Below, in pieces: positions 10,383 to 24,242 of a DNA stretch of 64,000 nt. The stretch lies in assembly GCA_026419785.1 (NCBI GenBank), contig JAODTK010005634.1, forward strand, positions 682,001-746,000, written 5' to 3'. A program made the position numbers and the translations under genes. This DNA is from Sclerodactyla briareus (lineage: Eukaryota > Echinodermata > Holothuroidea > Dendrochirotida > Sclerodactylidae). The stretch's first letter is position 1, and every line of letters starts with the position of its first letter. Below the pieces are notes generated by a model, which saw nothing but the letters and a program-made list of their open reading frames with translations, was not told the DNA's origin and did no database searches.

Positions 10383-13300
10383 CTACATGAGAAAGGAGCG
10401 GGTTGAAAGTTGATGTCTGTGACCAAGGTTTGAACAGGGACCTCAGGATTGCAGCGGCCACTCTCACCCCAGGACAGCAACGTCACTTTATAGGATTTTA
10501 TACTATCTCAGACAATGTATTTGTCTGATTGTTATATCCACCAGCCACAATAACCATCCCCTGCCCCAATATTCTCTTCCAAGAATCACGACCCCATCAA
10601 CCACGGAGAATGACATTCATTCCAATTGAAATGTTTATTAGTGGCCCGCTTACATCATATGATCTTTTGTTGGGCTACTCGTGGTCGCCTCAGAATCAAT
10701 TGAGGGACAACAGAGGGGATTATTATATCCATGGGGTTGCCAATGATGGTATTTCAAGTATTAAATAAACCAGTAGCTAAAATAGCTGAGGGCCCTTACA
10801 TAACCACAATAACCCTTCCTCCTCCCCCTCCCCCCCCTCCCCCCCCCCCCAACCGGTAACCTGTGATGTAATCATACCACAGACTGCCTGGAAAGTCAAA
10901 CCAAAATACCACAACCTATTCAAGTTGCTGGAAGGCATAATTGGTTTCCAAAACAAGGTTCTCACATAGCCGCACATGTACAGGCAAATATCCATCTGCA
11001 ACTGCTGTGAGAGCGCTATGAAGTCTCTGTTATCACCAGCTCAGATGGAATCTGGTACCGAGAGGATACATATCCAAAATCGCAAAAATCCTAGGAAATA
11101 TCCTTCTATGAGGTAATGGAGCTGGTTTCAGCCATTTCGTGAGATTTTTTTTCAGTAAAACTGATGAAATTTTGCGAGCCAAAATACTCGTCAAACAAAC
11201 ACTTCATCTGGCAAAATGAGAAAGACAGTTGGGGTGGCCGACCCGGATTTGTGTAATCGCCAGATACTTGTCAGTGTGGTGGGGGGATGCAGGGTTGCTG
11301 ATAAGGGGTGAGTAGATAAATTTGACCTCCGATGATCTCAGAATGACCTGCATTCTTGTCAGGACTGGTTCTAGTCCACATCTGACAAGTTTTATGAGGA
11401 AAAAACATCTTATAAACATGATTTGACCTTAGAGCCAATCTCTACATCTTCCGGGACCAAGTGTCGTTCACCTGCTTGCCAAAATACTAGCAACTGAAAA
11501 ATTGCAGACATTTAAAAATTAGCAGTTTCAGCACAAATATGCCCACTCTCAGTGACAGGTCCAGGCCAGCCAGCCTCCTTCTCCTCCTCCCCTCTCCCTC
11601 TCGTCAATTGCATATGAAACAGTATGCTACAGCTATTTATTTAGTCAGCTATCTGGATTAATACTAAATACTTAATACTACAAACATTACCAATAGATCT
11701 ACCTAGGCCCACTCTCAAACAGGGTTGCCAGATGTATTGTTAGGATAATACATAACTACATCAGCCACCATAAACAGACTTGGACAAACACAGGAGCAGT
11801 ATATAAATAAAAGTAACCAAGCCAACAACTAAACAGTCTGGTTAAATACCACAGCATTCCTGAAGGTCTGGCAAGGTGGCTATTTGGGCCATCCTCCAAT
11901 AGGGATGCCAGTTTGGCTATTTTGGTTAATGCATTGTGATCCAACATGATGTTGAATGACTGTGACAGGAACAATAACCACAGTAGCACACAATGACTGT
12001 AGCCCTATAGCCAACAACAATCAATAAACAAGTGTATGGGGAATAACTGAACACTAAATGGTCTGGCTCAACTAGAGTTGCCCGTTCCCATGTGAACTAA
12101 AACAAATATTGAAACTTGAAACAAGACTAAGCTAGCTACAGACGTGGTTTTAGAAAAGCATTTTTTTGGTCTATTCAATCAAGGTGCAACCATCGGGACG
12201 TGCGAAGCACCCAAGAAAATCTTGGGAGAAGGGCTGTCCTCTTCCCAACTACGGTAATACTGAATATTCACTCTCCATTCAGAGCATTGAACTATTCACA
12301 ATTTTTCTAAATACCTCGGGAATGTTTGAAGACTCAGAATTTTGAGAGAGGGGAGTGGGGGGGGATTTAACATTCCACTCTCATTCATAGACACTGCCTA
12401 GCTCTCCTACCCCCCCCCCTCCCCTCACTGCTTGAACTATGCCTGTTGAGCCATCAAGGAACAGGAAATTATTCACCTCTATTAACATTCACTTTGCCTC
12501 ACAAGTTATGCTACATGGAAGTATATTAATTGCCTACTGTTTTCACTCTTGTCTCACAACATCAGGTAGATTCCTACCAATTTCAAACAACTACCCCTCC
12601 AGAACATGACCTAAATTACCACCAATTCATCCTTTGTGATCCCTTTGTGATTGAAACCTAATCTAATCTTCATCTTGCATCTATAAAGGGAGTGTGGCTA
12701 TTAAAAGTTTAGAGTGCCCCATGCCACATGGTAGTGCACATGTAACAACTGCATACCATACTTTGAGAATGACCCAGAAAGAAATCTGAGGAATGGTAGT
12801 TTAACAGCTCTTTTAAAGGCCCCCAGGATGCATCTGGTATAGGTAGGAAGGGGGGGGGGGGGAGGGAGGGGTTGTTGAGGGGTTTGGGGGAAGTAGCTTG
12901 AGAGGACATAAGATTATGTCCCATAAAAGGGGCACAGTGGTAATTGGACTGAAGGGTAAAACGTGGTTTTCGATTCAAAATTTGGTCATCTTCGGCAGAC
13001 TAGAAAATCTTGCTCCGATTTCTTCAAATGGGTTGTTCTTTTGTGGATGCATTTCTGCTCTGGTTCATTCCACTGGTACAGTGGGGCTATGTCAATGTTC
13101 TCGCTCCGGGGTTTTGCATGTTCCGGAGGGTCGTTTCACAAGCGATGTTTCCCGGGTTCGATGTTCCCAGTATTCGATGTTCCCTGTTCTCCTTAAATAT
13201 TGATTATTATTGAATTTATGATGCCTTGATGATCCCCTTTTCCGTGCTTACGCCTAGCCCACATGGAGGAAAGATTATTTCGTGTTCTTATGCGTCGGAC

Positions 13301-14600
13301 GATTGACTTTTCAAAATGATGAATTCAAGAAGGATTTCAAGATTTCCAAGGCCGTCACGTCGCTGACATTCGATCCTAGAACCCGGCTAGAAAGCGGACA
13401 CACTGATGCAGTACTTAACTGATGTATGCATCCATATGCAGTTCCATACTATCAGCGCTTATCACAAGTTCTGTATATTGCTACGATTTAAAAGTCACTG
13501 TTTCAAAACGAGAGTCTAAATCCCTCATCGGCATTTTGTTTCAAGTCCGGAGTAGTTCCGCAAAAACTGTGCTGTTCGTTGTTGCGAAGTAATGTTCGAA
13601 TCGAGAGGCAGTGTCCGCTTTTTACCCAGGTGTCAGGAACCCAGGTATCTATATGATTACTCCCTTTAACAAATGGCTGCTATTAGACCTCTGCCACTAT
13701 AAAACTGAGTCAGTTAAGGCCTACCCCATAAATTTTAACATATGTTCAGGCTTATTATTCCCTACAAGTGGTCCATTCCACAGTCGCCCTGGTGAATGAG
13801 ATGGTGGCATGACCAATGGCTGTAGGCACAGTAGTTCAATAAAAGTTTATTGGTATTCTGGAAACCACACAAGTCCATTGGCACAAGGAGGGAGTGGCAG
13901 ACAGGGCAATTGCAAATGGAGAGGAAAGAGGGCAGGAATGATATCATCGGCAAGAAACAGGCCAAATTATTTAATCACTTTGACTGTACCCCCGAGAGAT
14001 TGTAATGGGCAAAGGAAGAAAAAAGGGAAAACAGAAAAGGGACAGGCCTAGTGTTCTTTGTTTATGATTCACTTGTGAATGTGTGACACACACCGGCTCA
14101 AGAACTTGTTAATTGCATGGAGCCCCCCTATCGCCCCCAGACCCCAGAAAAAGGTGAGTATCGAAATCAGAGGCAGACCTATAACCCTCACGGATAAACC
14201 ATGACCGGCCACAGTTTTTCGGGGTGTCACCTTCAAATATCAAATATCGAGTTGTGGAAAAATATTGGTGTGTTCAGGCTAAGCTGCTATGTTGACAAAA
14301 ACCAATGCTTTTGTGCTCCAATGAGCTGATACCGATCGCGAAGACAGGGATGTGATCAAATCCTTATTGGGGAGGCAACTCACATGAACGCCGCAAAGTT
14401 TTAGGACCCAAATGGTCTACACGTCTGTACTGTACCCACTGTATGACGGTGCATGGTGGTGTGAACGAACAAACAGGCTTGACAATCCTCCGAAAATGAC
14501 TGCTTGTAAATCTCCTAGTTCGAAAGGCATACTTTTGTCCAGGTTTTCAGAAGAAATTCTCAAGGTTTATGCATTGGAGGTTGGCAGGTATGTGTGAGGA
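10383..14600. other. Non-coding stretch; C-run and a family H fragment
   Basis: 10828-10850 is nearly pure C. 11320-11420 (gacctccgatgatctcagaatgacc, then ggttctagtccacat and aagttttatgagg) matches internal units of the Helitron-like family in minus orientation. Another G-run lies near 12850. Nothing else is supported. Confidence 0.35.
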
Positions 14601-14612
14601 GGGGAGGAGGGA

Positions 14613-14660
14613 GGGGGGGGGGGGGGGGGGGGGGGGAGGGCGGGGGGGGGGGGGGGGAGG
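14613..14660. repeat. Poly-dG tract (24 G, then 16 G)
   Basis: Uninterrupted G from 14613 to 14636, and again from 14642 to 14657, inside a GGA-rich purine tract. The open frame across it is polyglycine and not credible. Confidence 0.85.
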
Positions 14661-16370
14661 GAACTAGGTACAAGGACACATACATCTATGTCTCTCATGA
14701 CGGACCACCCCACAGACTACAGACACTCAAGCGAACAAAGGCGATTATTACGTTGTCCTGTACAAATGAACAATGACTAACAATGCAGATAAACCATCAG
14801 TCATCTCAGGGGATATTGGTCAATATTGAAATTAAGCCACTTTTGTTCGATCTATCAATATGTAAGGATTGGGGGTGGGTGGGAGGGGGACACCAACCTA
14901 TTTTCCCAAATGGCCAGTTCCTAGAAACCAGTCATTGGGCAATTTATCAATATATGAATCGGAAGGACTCCATGAGAGGAAACTTGAAGGGAACTTGAAT
15001 TAAATGTTATACAGACCTGTCTGAAATAATCGGCACGCCCACACCCTCCTTCCTTGACTGCAGGAGATATTATAAAGAGGCTAATGAGAGCTGAAGAGAA
15101 AACTCAAGTGTCAGAACAAAACCCAATGCTCGCGACTTTGCAGTTTGTGCATATGTATTGTGAAAGACTGAAACACATCCCATCATGCAAAAATGAATTG
15201 GTTGTCATTTCGGCACAGCCAGGTGAATAATTCAGCGTTCCCAGTAAAATGTAAATATACGATCATTTCTCTTTGGAATTATTGTATGAGAGGGGATGGT
15301 GTTATTTCACAACATGAAGGCAGAGACAGATGGGCCACACAATATTGAGAGGGGATGTATCTAAATCGCTCCGGAAAGTGAGAGATATGCTACATGAAGT
15401 TGTGCAATGCCGAGCACTTCGGCGTGACCCTAATTAAGATTCTCAGTAATGAGCGGGAAGAGTGTTGCTGAAGCCATGTGGGCATACCCGGTGTGCGATG
15501 CGGTTGACGAGAGAATATGAACGTCCAAAAAATTTCCAAGCCAGTGAGTGGCACTAGCATGAGCTATGTTGTGAATGTCCACTTACAAACTTGTCCAAAA
15601 CATCGACGAGAATGTGGGCTAATGCATAAACAATACTTCAATCCCACATGAATGGCTTGTACCCACATTGGTGTGAACACGTACCAATGCCCTACAGGAC
15701 ATTAAAGCAGATACCATGCATAGCCTTGTGTGCAGGCCTACACTTTGTGCAAACGAGTGTCAGCGTGGCGTTAGCATTTCCGCAACATATTCATTTCCCA
15801 CACTACAATAGGACAATGACACATTGTGAAGTACGAAGGAAATGCTGGCTATAATGTTACTGGATATACATCCTGGGCATTCAATTAGTAGGACAAATAT
15901 GAGGACCTGGTAGGGCCTAACAAGTACAACATACAAGAACTAGAGGCAGGTGATCGTAGGCAATCATTGGTTTAATGCCTCTCGATTAGGCACGAGTGCT
16001 GCACATGAACACTGCCGCATAGTAGTCCATTAAAGAGAGCTTCACTCTAGACACAGCGACGCCCTTGGCAACCAGGGCCATGTACACCCGTCCCTGGGGT
16101 CCATGTGACAAACGAGCAGTGCCCTGTTACCCACTACATTGTCTAGACTTGAGGAGTGGAATGGCGAGGGACGCCTGGTTCAACCTAGAGATTAGGGATG
16201 AGGCTAGTCAGGGAACCTGGACCCGGTCAGGAAACTCAGACCCCCCCCCCCCCATCAATCAATCAAGATCTTGAGTCACCAAACAAAATACTGTTAATCA
16301 TGAACTTTGGCTCTCATTCCCCCTACACTAGATTCAACCCACCCCCACACCCACCACCATGAATAATTAA
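14661..16370. other. No supported feature
   Basis: No exon-like block or internal repeat was recognised. A short hairpin (GCCGA/TCGGC) lies near 15408. A C-run occurs at about 16241. Confidence 0.3.
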
Positions 16371-17160
16371 TCCCCGAACACTGTAAGTGTTCGGGGTATT
16401 TATGGTTTTGGCCGTGTTATCTGTGCCGCCGTCTCCGCCGCGACGGCCCGACGCCGCGCCGCCGGAAACTTTATGCGTTATAGCGCTCATCATCTTTAAC
16501 ACTTTATCGATTTGACCCTAAAACTTGGTACACATTCCGTAAGTAGAGGAAAATCTCGGATAAGTTCGAAAGTGGGGCTATATCGTATATTGTTTGCCCT
16601 CTATTTTGCAGGTTTTTCGCAAAATTTTTCAAGTTTGTGCGATTTACACGAAACGGGTTGTTGTGGGTAGTTGTTGGAGCCGATAAACATGGTTGACATT
16701 TCAAGGTCATCCGGAGTCAAGTTTGCATTTTATTTGGCCAGTAGCCTAATTATAGCAGAATGTACGTGATATTTCAAACTTCATGGATTTCATGAAACTG
16801 GTGATAGGGCCAACTATCAGTGCGATGAATTTCCTAATGGGGCCAGGTCACCAAGGTCATCTGCTGACGAATTTGCCTAATAGTTGGCCCAATTTAGCAA
16901 TAAAGGCAAATTTAGAAACTTCGTGTGATTCTCACGAAACTTGGTGAGTAGGACCTTCTAAAAAACAGTCCCGATAAAGTTATTCAATGGTTCATTGAAA
17001 TCACGGAAATGTCATATGGTGTTGGGTTTTTAATTTACATATTCGTTAGCATAATTGATAATTAATGCAATATTTTCTCAAACTTTTAGGGATTTTGACG
17101 AAACATTGTGAATAGGACCTCACTACCAGTCCTGATAAATCATCAATCGCATCAAGAATC
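16371..17160 (+). mobile_element. Helitron-like family H, copy 1 (5' end and internal units)
   Basis: The copy starts A|TCCCC at 16371 with a perfect hairpin: stem CCCCGAACACT, loop GTA, stem AGTGTTCGGGG. It is followed by tttatggttttgg and a GCC-rich leader. The next section (tttaacactttatcgatttgaccctaaaacttgg..., ccctctattttgcagg) aligns with the same section of the copies ending at 43893 and 50067 (minus) and with 54219. Internal units with tcacgaaacttggtgagtaggacc and AAGGTCA follow. No 3' CTAG end was found; the copy passes into the tandem array. There are no protein domains, so it is non-autonomous. Confidence 0.6.
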
Positions 17161-17229
17161 CAATGAGGGTAAAATTTGTGGGATAATTTGCAATTAGTTT
17201 GTCTGCTCAGTCAAAATGATGAGTTTAAG

Positions 17230-18898
17230 ACTTTTTCGCAATAACATTGGACATGTTCATTGGGAAGGCCAATATGCCTAGGAGTGGATGCATCACATGG
17301 AGTGTAATGTAACAATTTTTATAAAATCCGCATGTCATTAAAGGTCATTAAAGGTCAATTAGGGGGTCAAAAAATATTTTAGTACTTTTTCGGCAATAGC
17401 ACTGGGTGGTTCATCAGTGGAATGCAAAATGCTCCCAGGAGTGGATGTATCACATGGAGAGTAACAATTGCTCATAAAAACTGTCAAATTCATTAAAGGT
17501 CATTCGGGGTCACTAAGGGTCAAAAAAAAAAACTGTGTTTTGGCTAAATCGGAGAATGAATATCTGCACGGCGGGGATGCTCACCATGTGTGATATTAAT
17601 TGTGACCTCAGTGTGGACCTTCTGACCTGAATTTGACCCTATGTCGGGTGTTCATGTGGTTAAAGGTTCGAATTCTGAATTAATGTGCTTATTTACGGAG
17701 TTACGGGCAAAAAAAGTAGCAACTGGTTAATTTTGGATACGTGATAGAACTTTGTGTGCTTTATGGAGGGGAACAACGCCCGCTTCGATCAGACACTTTA
17801 CTTTGGTAGTTACAAGGGAGTCAAAGTTCAACATTTTATACTTTTTCGCAATAACATTGGACATGTTCATGGAATGCAATATGCTTCTAGGAGTGGATGC
17901 ATCACATGGAGTGAACAATTTTCATAAAACCGCCATGTCCATTGACGGTTCATTAAAAGGTCACTTAGGGGTCAAAAACTGTTTTCTGTCCTTTTTTCCG
18001 GCAATTAGCATGGGTGTGTCATCAGAATGCAAATGATCCTAGGAGTGGATGTATCACATGAGAGTACCAATTCTCATAAAACCCTGTCATATCATGAAAG
18101 GTCATTTGGGGTTCACTTCGGGGTCAAAAAAAAACTTTGTTTGGCTATTAATCGGAGAAATTTGAATATCTGCCAAGGCTGGATGGTTCACCATTGTGAT
18201 ATAATTGTTGACCTGCATGTGGTGACCTCTGACCTGAATTTGGACTCTGTCGGGTGGTATGGGGTGAAGGCGATTTGAATAAAGGTGCTTATTTAAGGAG
18301 TTACGGGCAAAAAAAAAAAGAACTGGTTTTAATTTTTGGATATGTGATTGAGCTTTAGATCGTGCTTTATGGAGAGAAACAACTCCCGCGTCGATCGGAC
18401 ACTTACTTTGGTAGTTACAAGGGGTAAAAGTTCAATTTTATACCTTTTTCGCAATAACATTGGAATGTTCATTGGAATGCAATATGCTTCTAGGAGTGGA
18501 GGCTTCCCACATGGAGTGTAACAATTTCATAGAAACTGCCATGTCATGGAGGTCATAAAGGTCACTTAGGGGTCAAAAACTGATGTTAGTACTTTTCGGC
18601 AACTAGCACGGGGTGTGTTCATCAGAATGCAAAATGCTCCTAGGAGGGGATCTATCACATGGAGTGAGTCACAATTTTATTAACAAACTGCCATATCATT
18701 ACAGGTCATTCGAGGTCACTTAGGGAGTCAAAAAACTGTTTTTGCTATAATCGGAAGAATTGAATATCTGCGAAGGCCTGGATGGTTCACCAGTGTGAGA
18801 TAATTGTTTACCTGCATGGGTGTGACCTCTGACCTGATTTGACCTCTGTCGGGTGGCCATGTGGTTAACGGTGGCAATCTTGACTAAATGTGCTAATT
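17230..18898 (+). repeat. Tandem array, about 605-bp unit, 2.7 copies
   Basis: Marker ctttttcgcaataacattgg starts at 17231, 17841 and 18444; marker gttacgggcaaaaaaa is at 17700 and 18300. Each unit also contains an internal duplication about 150-158 bp apart, marked by aggagtggatg(c/t)atcacatgg at 17280/17438, 17889/18041 and 18492/18642. Units carry many AGGTCA half-sites (for example AAAGGTCATTAAAGGTCA). The third unit stops at about 18898. Differences between units are mostly small indels. Short open frames inside are not credible genes. Confidence 0.85.
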
Positions 18899-18899
18899 A

Positions 18900-21190
18900 G
18901 GGACGCCCCTTGTCGGGGCTGTAGGGGTGCCTCATTTACAGTACCAAGGGCATTATGGAAGGACCCAATTTACCAGTACACGTTGTCGCTTCACAAGTTA
19001 TAAAGGTCTTCTTTCCACGAATCCATTGTCCGGTTCATGTTCACCAAATGTCTGGAATAAGAGATGCGGGGGTATATATACGTCTGGAGGTTTACCCGAC
19101 GACATTTTTAGTTTTGAGTGAAGTCTGGGGGTTTCGGATGCTACTCTATGAAGCACTGCAGACTCGTCAATGAAGTAATAGAGGGGGGTACCTAAATACT
19201 ACGTGAGGTCACCTAGCAAAGGCAGCTAGGCTTGCCCATGCCTATTGGTTTGGTGTACTGGGATGAGGGAGAAAAGGAAAAATGAAAGAAAGAGACATGA
19301 GGAACCCGTCTTTAATTGTCCAACATTCGCGGTTACTCGGGTGCAGGGTTTCAATATATAAACAATCTAGGGAAAGCATTGGTAGCAGCACTATGAACTG
19401 TCTGGCCTGATGAAGAGTGGATATTTTTCATGTTCATAAACTAAGTGTGGATGATGGACAATGAAAAGTAAAGTTAAAGGCTTCATTGAAATCATTGACA
19501 GACTTTATGACAGGGGCTCAATTGATTTACCGGAAATGTTCTATGAATTATTGACAGGGCTTTGGTTATTATGACAGTGATTCACTGTTTCATAATATGT
19601 TGAGATTAGTTGTATCCCAGAACTGATACAAACTGGACACACACTTCACAACAGACAATCTCAACCTACCAAGCTGTGTCTCCTCTATACAACTCCTCTA
19701 ATAAATGGACCACATGCCACCGGCAATTATCAACTTAAGGTCACCCACCATCCCATACTGTGTCTTATCTCCCCCACTGCTGGTTTACCATGTTCAGCAC
19801 ACACTCCCTCCCCTCCTCAGGTCCCCCCCCCCCCGACTGAGCTGGAAAACAGAGGGCGTATTGAATTATGCGTAAATAGGCAGGACAATTGGAATCCTCC
19901 CTCTCAAAAACATCAGCTGAATCACGAAAACATTTATCATGATCTGGGAGGCCACTATAACATTCCAACTAAATAAAGGATGGACATGCAGAGACAAATG
20001 GGAAGATAATATTAAAAAAACAGGGGGAGGCCATTATGATCCCTGAGACAAAGAGAGAGAGAGGGAGCTGCGAAAACCTGACAAACAGACCCTATCTATC
20101 AACAATGATTACCAAAATCAAAATATTAGGATTCATCTAATGTAACAGGGAGCGAAGAGTGCAGAGAGGAGCTCTGCAATAACTCCTTGTTAAAAGTTTT
20201 TTTTTTTTTGTTTTTTTGGTGGGGGCCGCTACCCAATCTTTGCTGCATGATGGTGTCAGGTTTCAGAGGGGAAGGTTGTGGATGGAGCTGAAGGTTGTGG
20301 CCCGGGAAGGGAGGGGAAAAGAGCAGGGGCAGAGAAGCTACCAAGGAGGGTTCACTGGTAAGATATAAGAGGCCCATTTAAATATGGCCACTTGCTGTAG
20401 CCCAATTCATATACAAAAGGCACTTAGCAAACGATTGAATGTTTCAGGGATAACCAGTCAAATTTTCACCTCACCCGTGACCCCTCACATGATTAAACCC
20501 CCCCCCCATGTAACTGGACGGAGCCCCTGTTTTACTGGGACGGGAGAGGGGGTGTCTCAAGAAAAAAATCGGGCAGAGGGGGTGGGCTATTGGTAAAAAT
20601 TTCCGTGGAATATCGAAACTCAACCTACATATTAACTATCTTTTCACTGAGAGCTAAATTCCCTGTGACTGGACAATCCTCCCCAGGCAAAACCGGCCTG
20701 GACAATTACCCCTCAGAATTCAAAGCTATGTATAGGGTCTGGAAGGGAACAGGATACGTTTGAGGGGGTAGTTAAACGGATGTTGATTTTAGTGTTGAAG
20801 TAATCTAGAACGACTGGTTGGACAACCATACTGCATTTTCTAAAATCCCCATGCCACAATTCCCAGTCCCCCCCTCTCTGAAAATGTATAACCGAAATAT
20901 CAGTCAGTTACCTAGTTTGTAAATAGTTGACTCACCGGCTCCTCCGCGTGCTTTTAATATGAACGCACGAACCACTGACTAGAATCCCAACATTCACATC
21001 CTCAGGACTCTCAATACCATGCATGTCTACCACCCTTTGTGGAAATGTGACGAAATTGAAATTCTACTGAAATTTATGAGAGTTGGACACATTATTTGAC
21101 CTTCAGTGACCCATTCTCTAAATTCAATATCTTAGGACCCTTGGGTGGGCAAATCCACTTATTTTGCACAACCTCTGCAGCAAGACATCA
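18900..21190. other. No supported feature
   Basis: A short GC hairpin (GCCCC ttgt CGGGGC) lies at about 18905, just after the array. T-runs and C-runs occur near 20198, 19827 and 20500. No coding block is recognised. Confidence 0.3.
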
Positions 21191-21191
21191 A

Positions 21192-21192
<1 letters not shown>

Positions 21193-21227
<35 letters not shown>
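21193..21227. repeat. Poly-dG tract of 35 bases
   Basis: Thirty-five uninterrupted G between atcaac and caagaaac. It is the longest homopolymer in the window. The true length may differ because such runs are hard to sequence. Confidence 0.85.
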
Positions 21228-21229
<2 letters not shown>

Positions 21230-23221
21230 AGAAACTGTAGTAATGATTAGTATGGTGTTGAGGATGGAAGGCAATTTGCTCAGTTTTGTGTCAGTAGTTT
21301 CTGTAATTTTTGCAGGAGTTGAGAAAGAATGGTTCTATGATAGTTAAACATGTCGGACTGTCCCAAGTGTCCCACTCACCTTCATCCTATCATTATCATA
21401 TCATTTACTCCAGCCGTGTACAGGCTATTACATATTTATTTATAATACTTTCTACCAGGAGTAAACGTTTTCTGTCAAGGTTATTAACCTCAGTGTACAT
21501 ATGCATCTAGGTCATGGAAGGATCCTCCTTTATACAAGGTATGTAACTCTCCGGAACCCCTCCCCCGCGCCTACACCATGAATTAGATTGTTTGGTTTCC
21601 AGAACGGCTGACTCGCACCAGGACCGTCAACCAAGGAGCCCCCCACCGAGTGAAGCTACCGATACCGCGGCCAACCCTCCAGGCTGACAAACAATACACG
21701 CAGGCATCCTTATAGCTTATTAGGGGATATCAAACAAAGAGACCAGTCAGCCCCCGCCGCGACACAGCTTCGCATAAACATTGCGAAAAACCTGATTGAT
21801 CGAAACAAATTGCGTTTGAACATTTGGATTACTGTTGTATCAAAGCAATGCATGACTCCCTTCTGTTCCCTGTAACAGGCCTAGGCCTCACAGGATACCT
21901 CCCCGGGTGTGACCTAAGCAATGTGTGCAACTCAACAAAAACAGAAAGCACTGTGGTTTGTGGAATGCATAAACTCGTAAAATCAATACATATAGGAGAA
22001 TATATTATATTACTACCATCTCAGCAATATTGTCATCTCAGCAGTATTTTTCAACAAAGCACAGCAATAATTGTCCAATGATATTTCACATTCTGTTGAC
22101 ATACATACTGGAGTGACAGAACCACAAGCAATTTGTACAAGGACCTGAATAACATTTACCCAAAAATTTTTTACTTTGGGAGTTAGAATTCCGCTTGGTG
22201 CCATTGCAATGCCGTTGCTGTTTCGATTGACACCACAACAAATATTGCTTGTACACGATACGACCAACACAATCATGTTGGCAATGCCTCATAGACTAGT
22301 ATTCCTTATTCTGGTTGGAAGTGTCTTAACTATTATGTAATCATTGCAGAACAAAAGGTCAACGCATTCAATTCAATGAACGTGAGAGCAAAATCCTGGT
22401 ACAAGCTTTCCATTCTGCTCTTGACAAGGAATGAAGTCTGAGAAATTTTATGAAGAGTGCGCTTGTCCGCTACCCTACTATAGGGCTGGTCAAGTGGGGT
22501 TGCCAGTGGCACCTCTGTTTTGTTTTATTTTTTTCCCGCAGATTAGGAGCTGGAACTAGGCATATGTGTACGGTAATGACGACTGCAGTGAATTATATAA
22601 GGACAGTGATATCCTCATATTAAACAATCAAAGCCTGTTTCCTCAATTCCAGTAAGGGATGTTCCAGGCCATCGGGGGTTTATAAAAACCCAAAAAGAGT
22701 TGGCCCTTGTTTGCCTCTTCACCAAAATATAGTGATACTCACATAGTCTAGGACATTCATAGTCATGCCTCCCCCCCCCCATCAGACACTAGTCCTCCCC
22801 ACACCCCCCTCCCTCCCTCCCTCCACCCAAATGACATTCCATATATCAATCATTGAGTGGGGGGAGGGGGCAAGGAACTCACTCCAAGCCACCCCTTAAG
22901 GCGTTCAATCACACTGTCACGATATCGATTAAATTAATCGCTTACGCACAAATCCCCATTGCGCAGGTCCACATCAACTGAGCGATAAAATGGGGGCTGA
23001 TCTGCTGCATAAACTACACTGAAGTTGACTGAACGATGAAACTTTTGAACCATCATGAATTTTAACGTGATGTCAAAGCCTATCCAGCTCCCAGTTACTC
23101 ATACCTGCCATTGTGCTTCTACAGAATGACCGGGGCTTCGCTGCGATTAATCAAATTGTCAACCGTGCCACCAACCTGACATGAGGACGTCACTGCTGTA
23201 CGAACTGCCCTCCGCAACCCC
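21228..23221. other. No supported feature
   Basis: No exon or dispersed repeat was recognised. A (CCCT)n-like pyrimidine patch lies at about 22770-22830, and a region near 22905 (aatcacactgtcacgatatcg) is loosely like the MITE end at 45940. Confidence 0.3.
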
Positions 23222-23521
23222 CTAAAACAAAAAAAAAAAACAAGAAAAAAAAAAAAAAAAAAAAAAGAAACACAAAAAAAAGACAAGAAAAAAAGAAAAA
23301 AAAAAAAAACACAATAAAAAAAGAAAAATGAAAGAAAAAAAAAGAAAAAAAAAAAAAAAAACAAAAGGGTAAAGGGGGGGGGGGAAGGGGGGGAAGGAGG
23401 GGGGGGGGAAGGGAGAATACCCCCGCCACCCACAGGACGGGGGGGGGGGGGGCCGTGGCGCGGGGGGGGGGGGGGGGCCGCCCCCCCCCCGGGGGGCCCG
23501 GGGCCCCCCACCCACCCCCCA
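23222..23521. repeat. Extended homopolymer block (A-runs, then G-runs, then C/G blocks)
   Basis: About 145 bases almost only A with scattered C and G, then about 110 bases mostly G, then alternating C-runs and G-runs. The open frames of 79-141 codons across it are strings of Phe and Pro and are not genes. It looks like unresolved low-quality sequence or a collapsed homopurine tract. Confidence 0.8.
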
Positions 23522-24242
23522 GGTCCTACATACCTGGTAAACACACCTAATGTGTAGAGCTGACTGTTTGGCGTGTCCCCTCAATAGTAAAGGAAGAACC
23601 CAGACACCTGTTCACAGTCACCCTGGTGCTGATGGCTACTGCATGAGATTTGACACGGCCCAAATCTATTAAGACGCAAGCCTGTCTGAGGAGGGCAAGA
23701 ATGATCACACTCCGTGGTACTCCATTTGTCATAATACCACGAAACGGGTTTTGATAGGCCTGCTGTGATGTCCATGCTCTTAAATAGCTGCAAGCTATGG
23801 CTGGGTGTGAGAACATCGATAGTCTAATTACCAACACTCAGGCCCATCCAACACAGAATTGCTTCTCATATGGATAAAATTAGCTCAGGTATTCCCCTGG
23901 ATTTACCGATTTGCTGAGACGGGAGTGGGATTGAAACACCCACCCCCGCACTCTCTCCCCCTCAAGATTATTGTATGCCAGTACAAAGGCGATATAGACC
24001 TGCTGTACAGCGACGTCTCTGTTGCATGCGCTCCCCTAGCGGTTTCAAGAGCGTCACAATATACCGAACAAATCCCCCACCCCGCCCCACTCTTCCGGAG
24101 TGAAGATGATGTATGGGGTGATGCCCACTTGCCCGTATCAAAATTTCACAACACCACCACTTTCCAAGGGCCCTACACCATATTTTCTTTCCCCCCCAAA
24201 AAACATAATTCTTTTGTTGCGTTCGATCCTCTCTCCCCCCAA
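23522..24242. other. No supported feature
   Basis: Unique-looking sequence between the homopolymer block and the minisatellite. The long frames covering 23859-24630 owe their length to the minisatellite. Confidence 0.3.

Noticed and set aside
23119-23584. Frames of 79-141 codons rich in Phe and Pro
   Set aside because: They are translations of homopolymer runs with no protein character.
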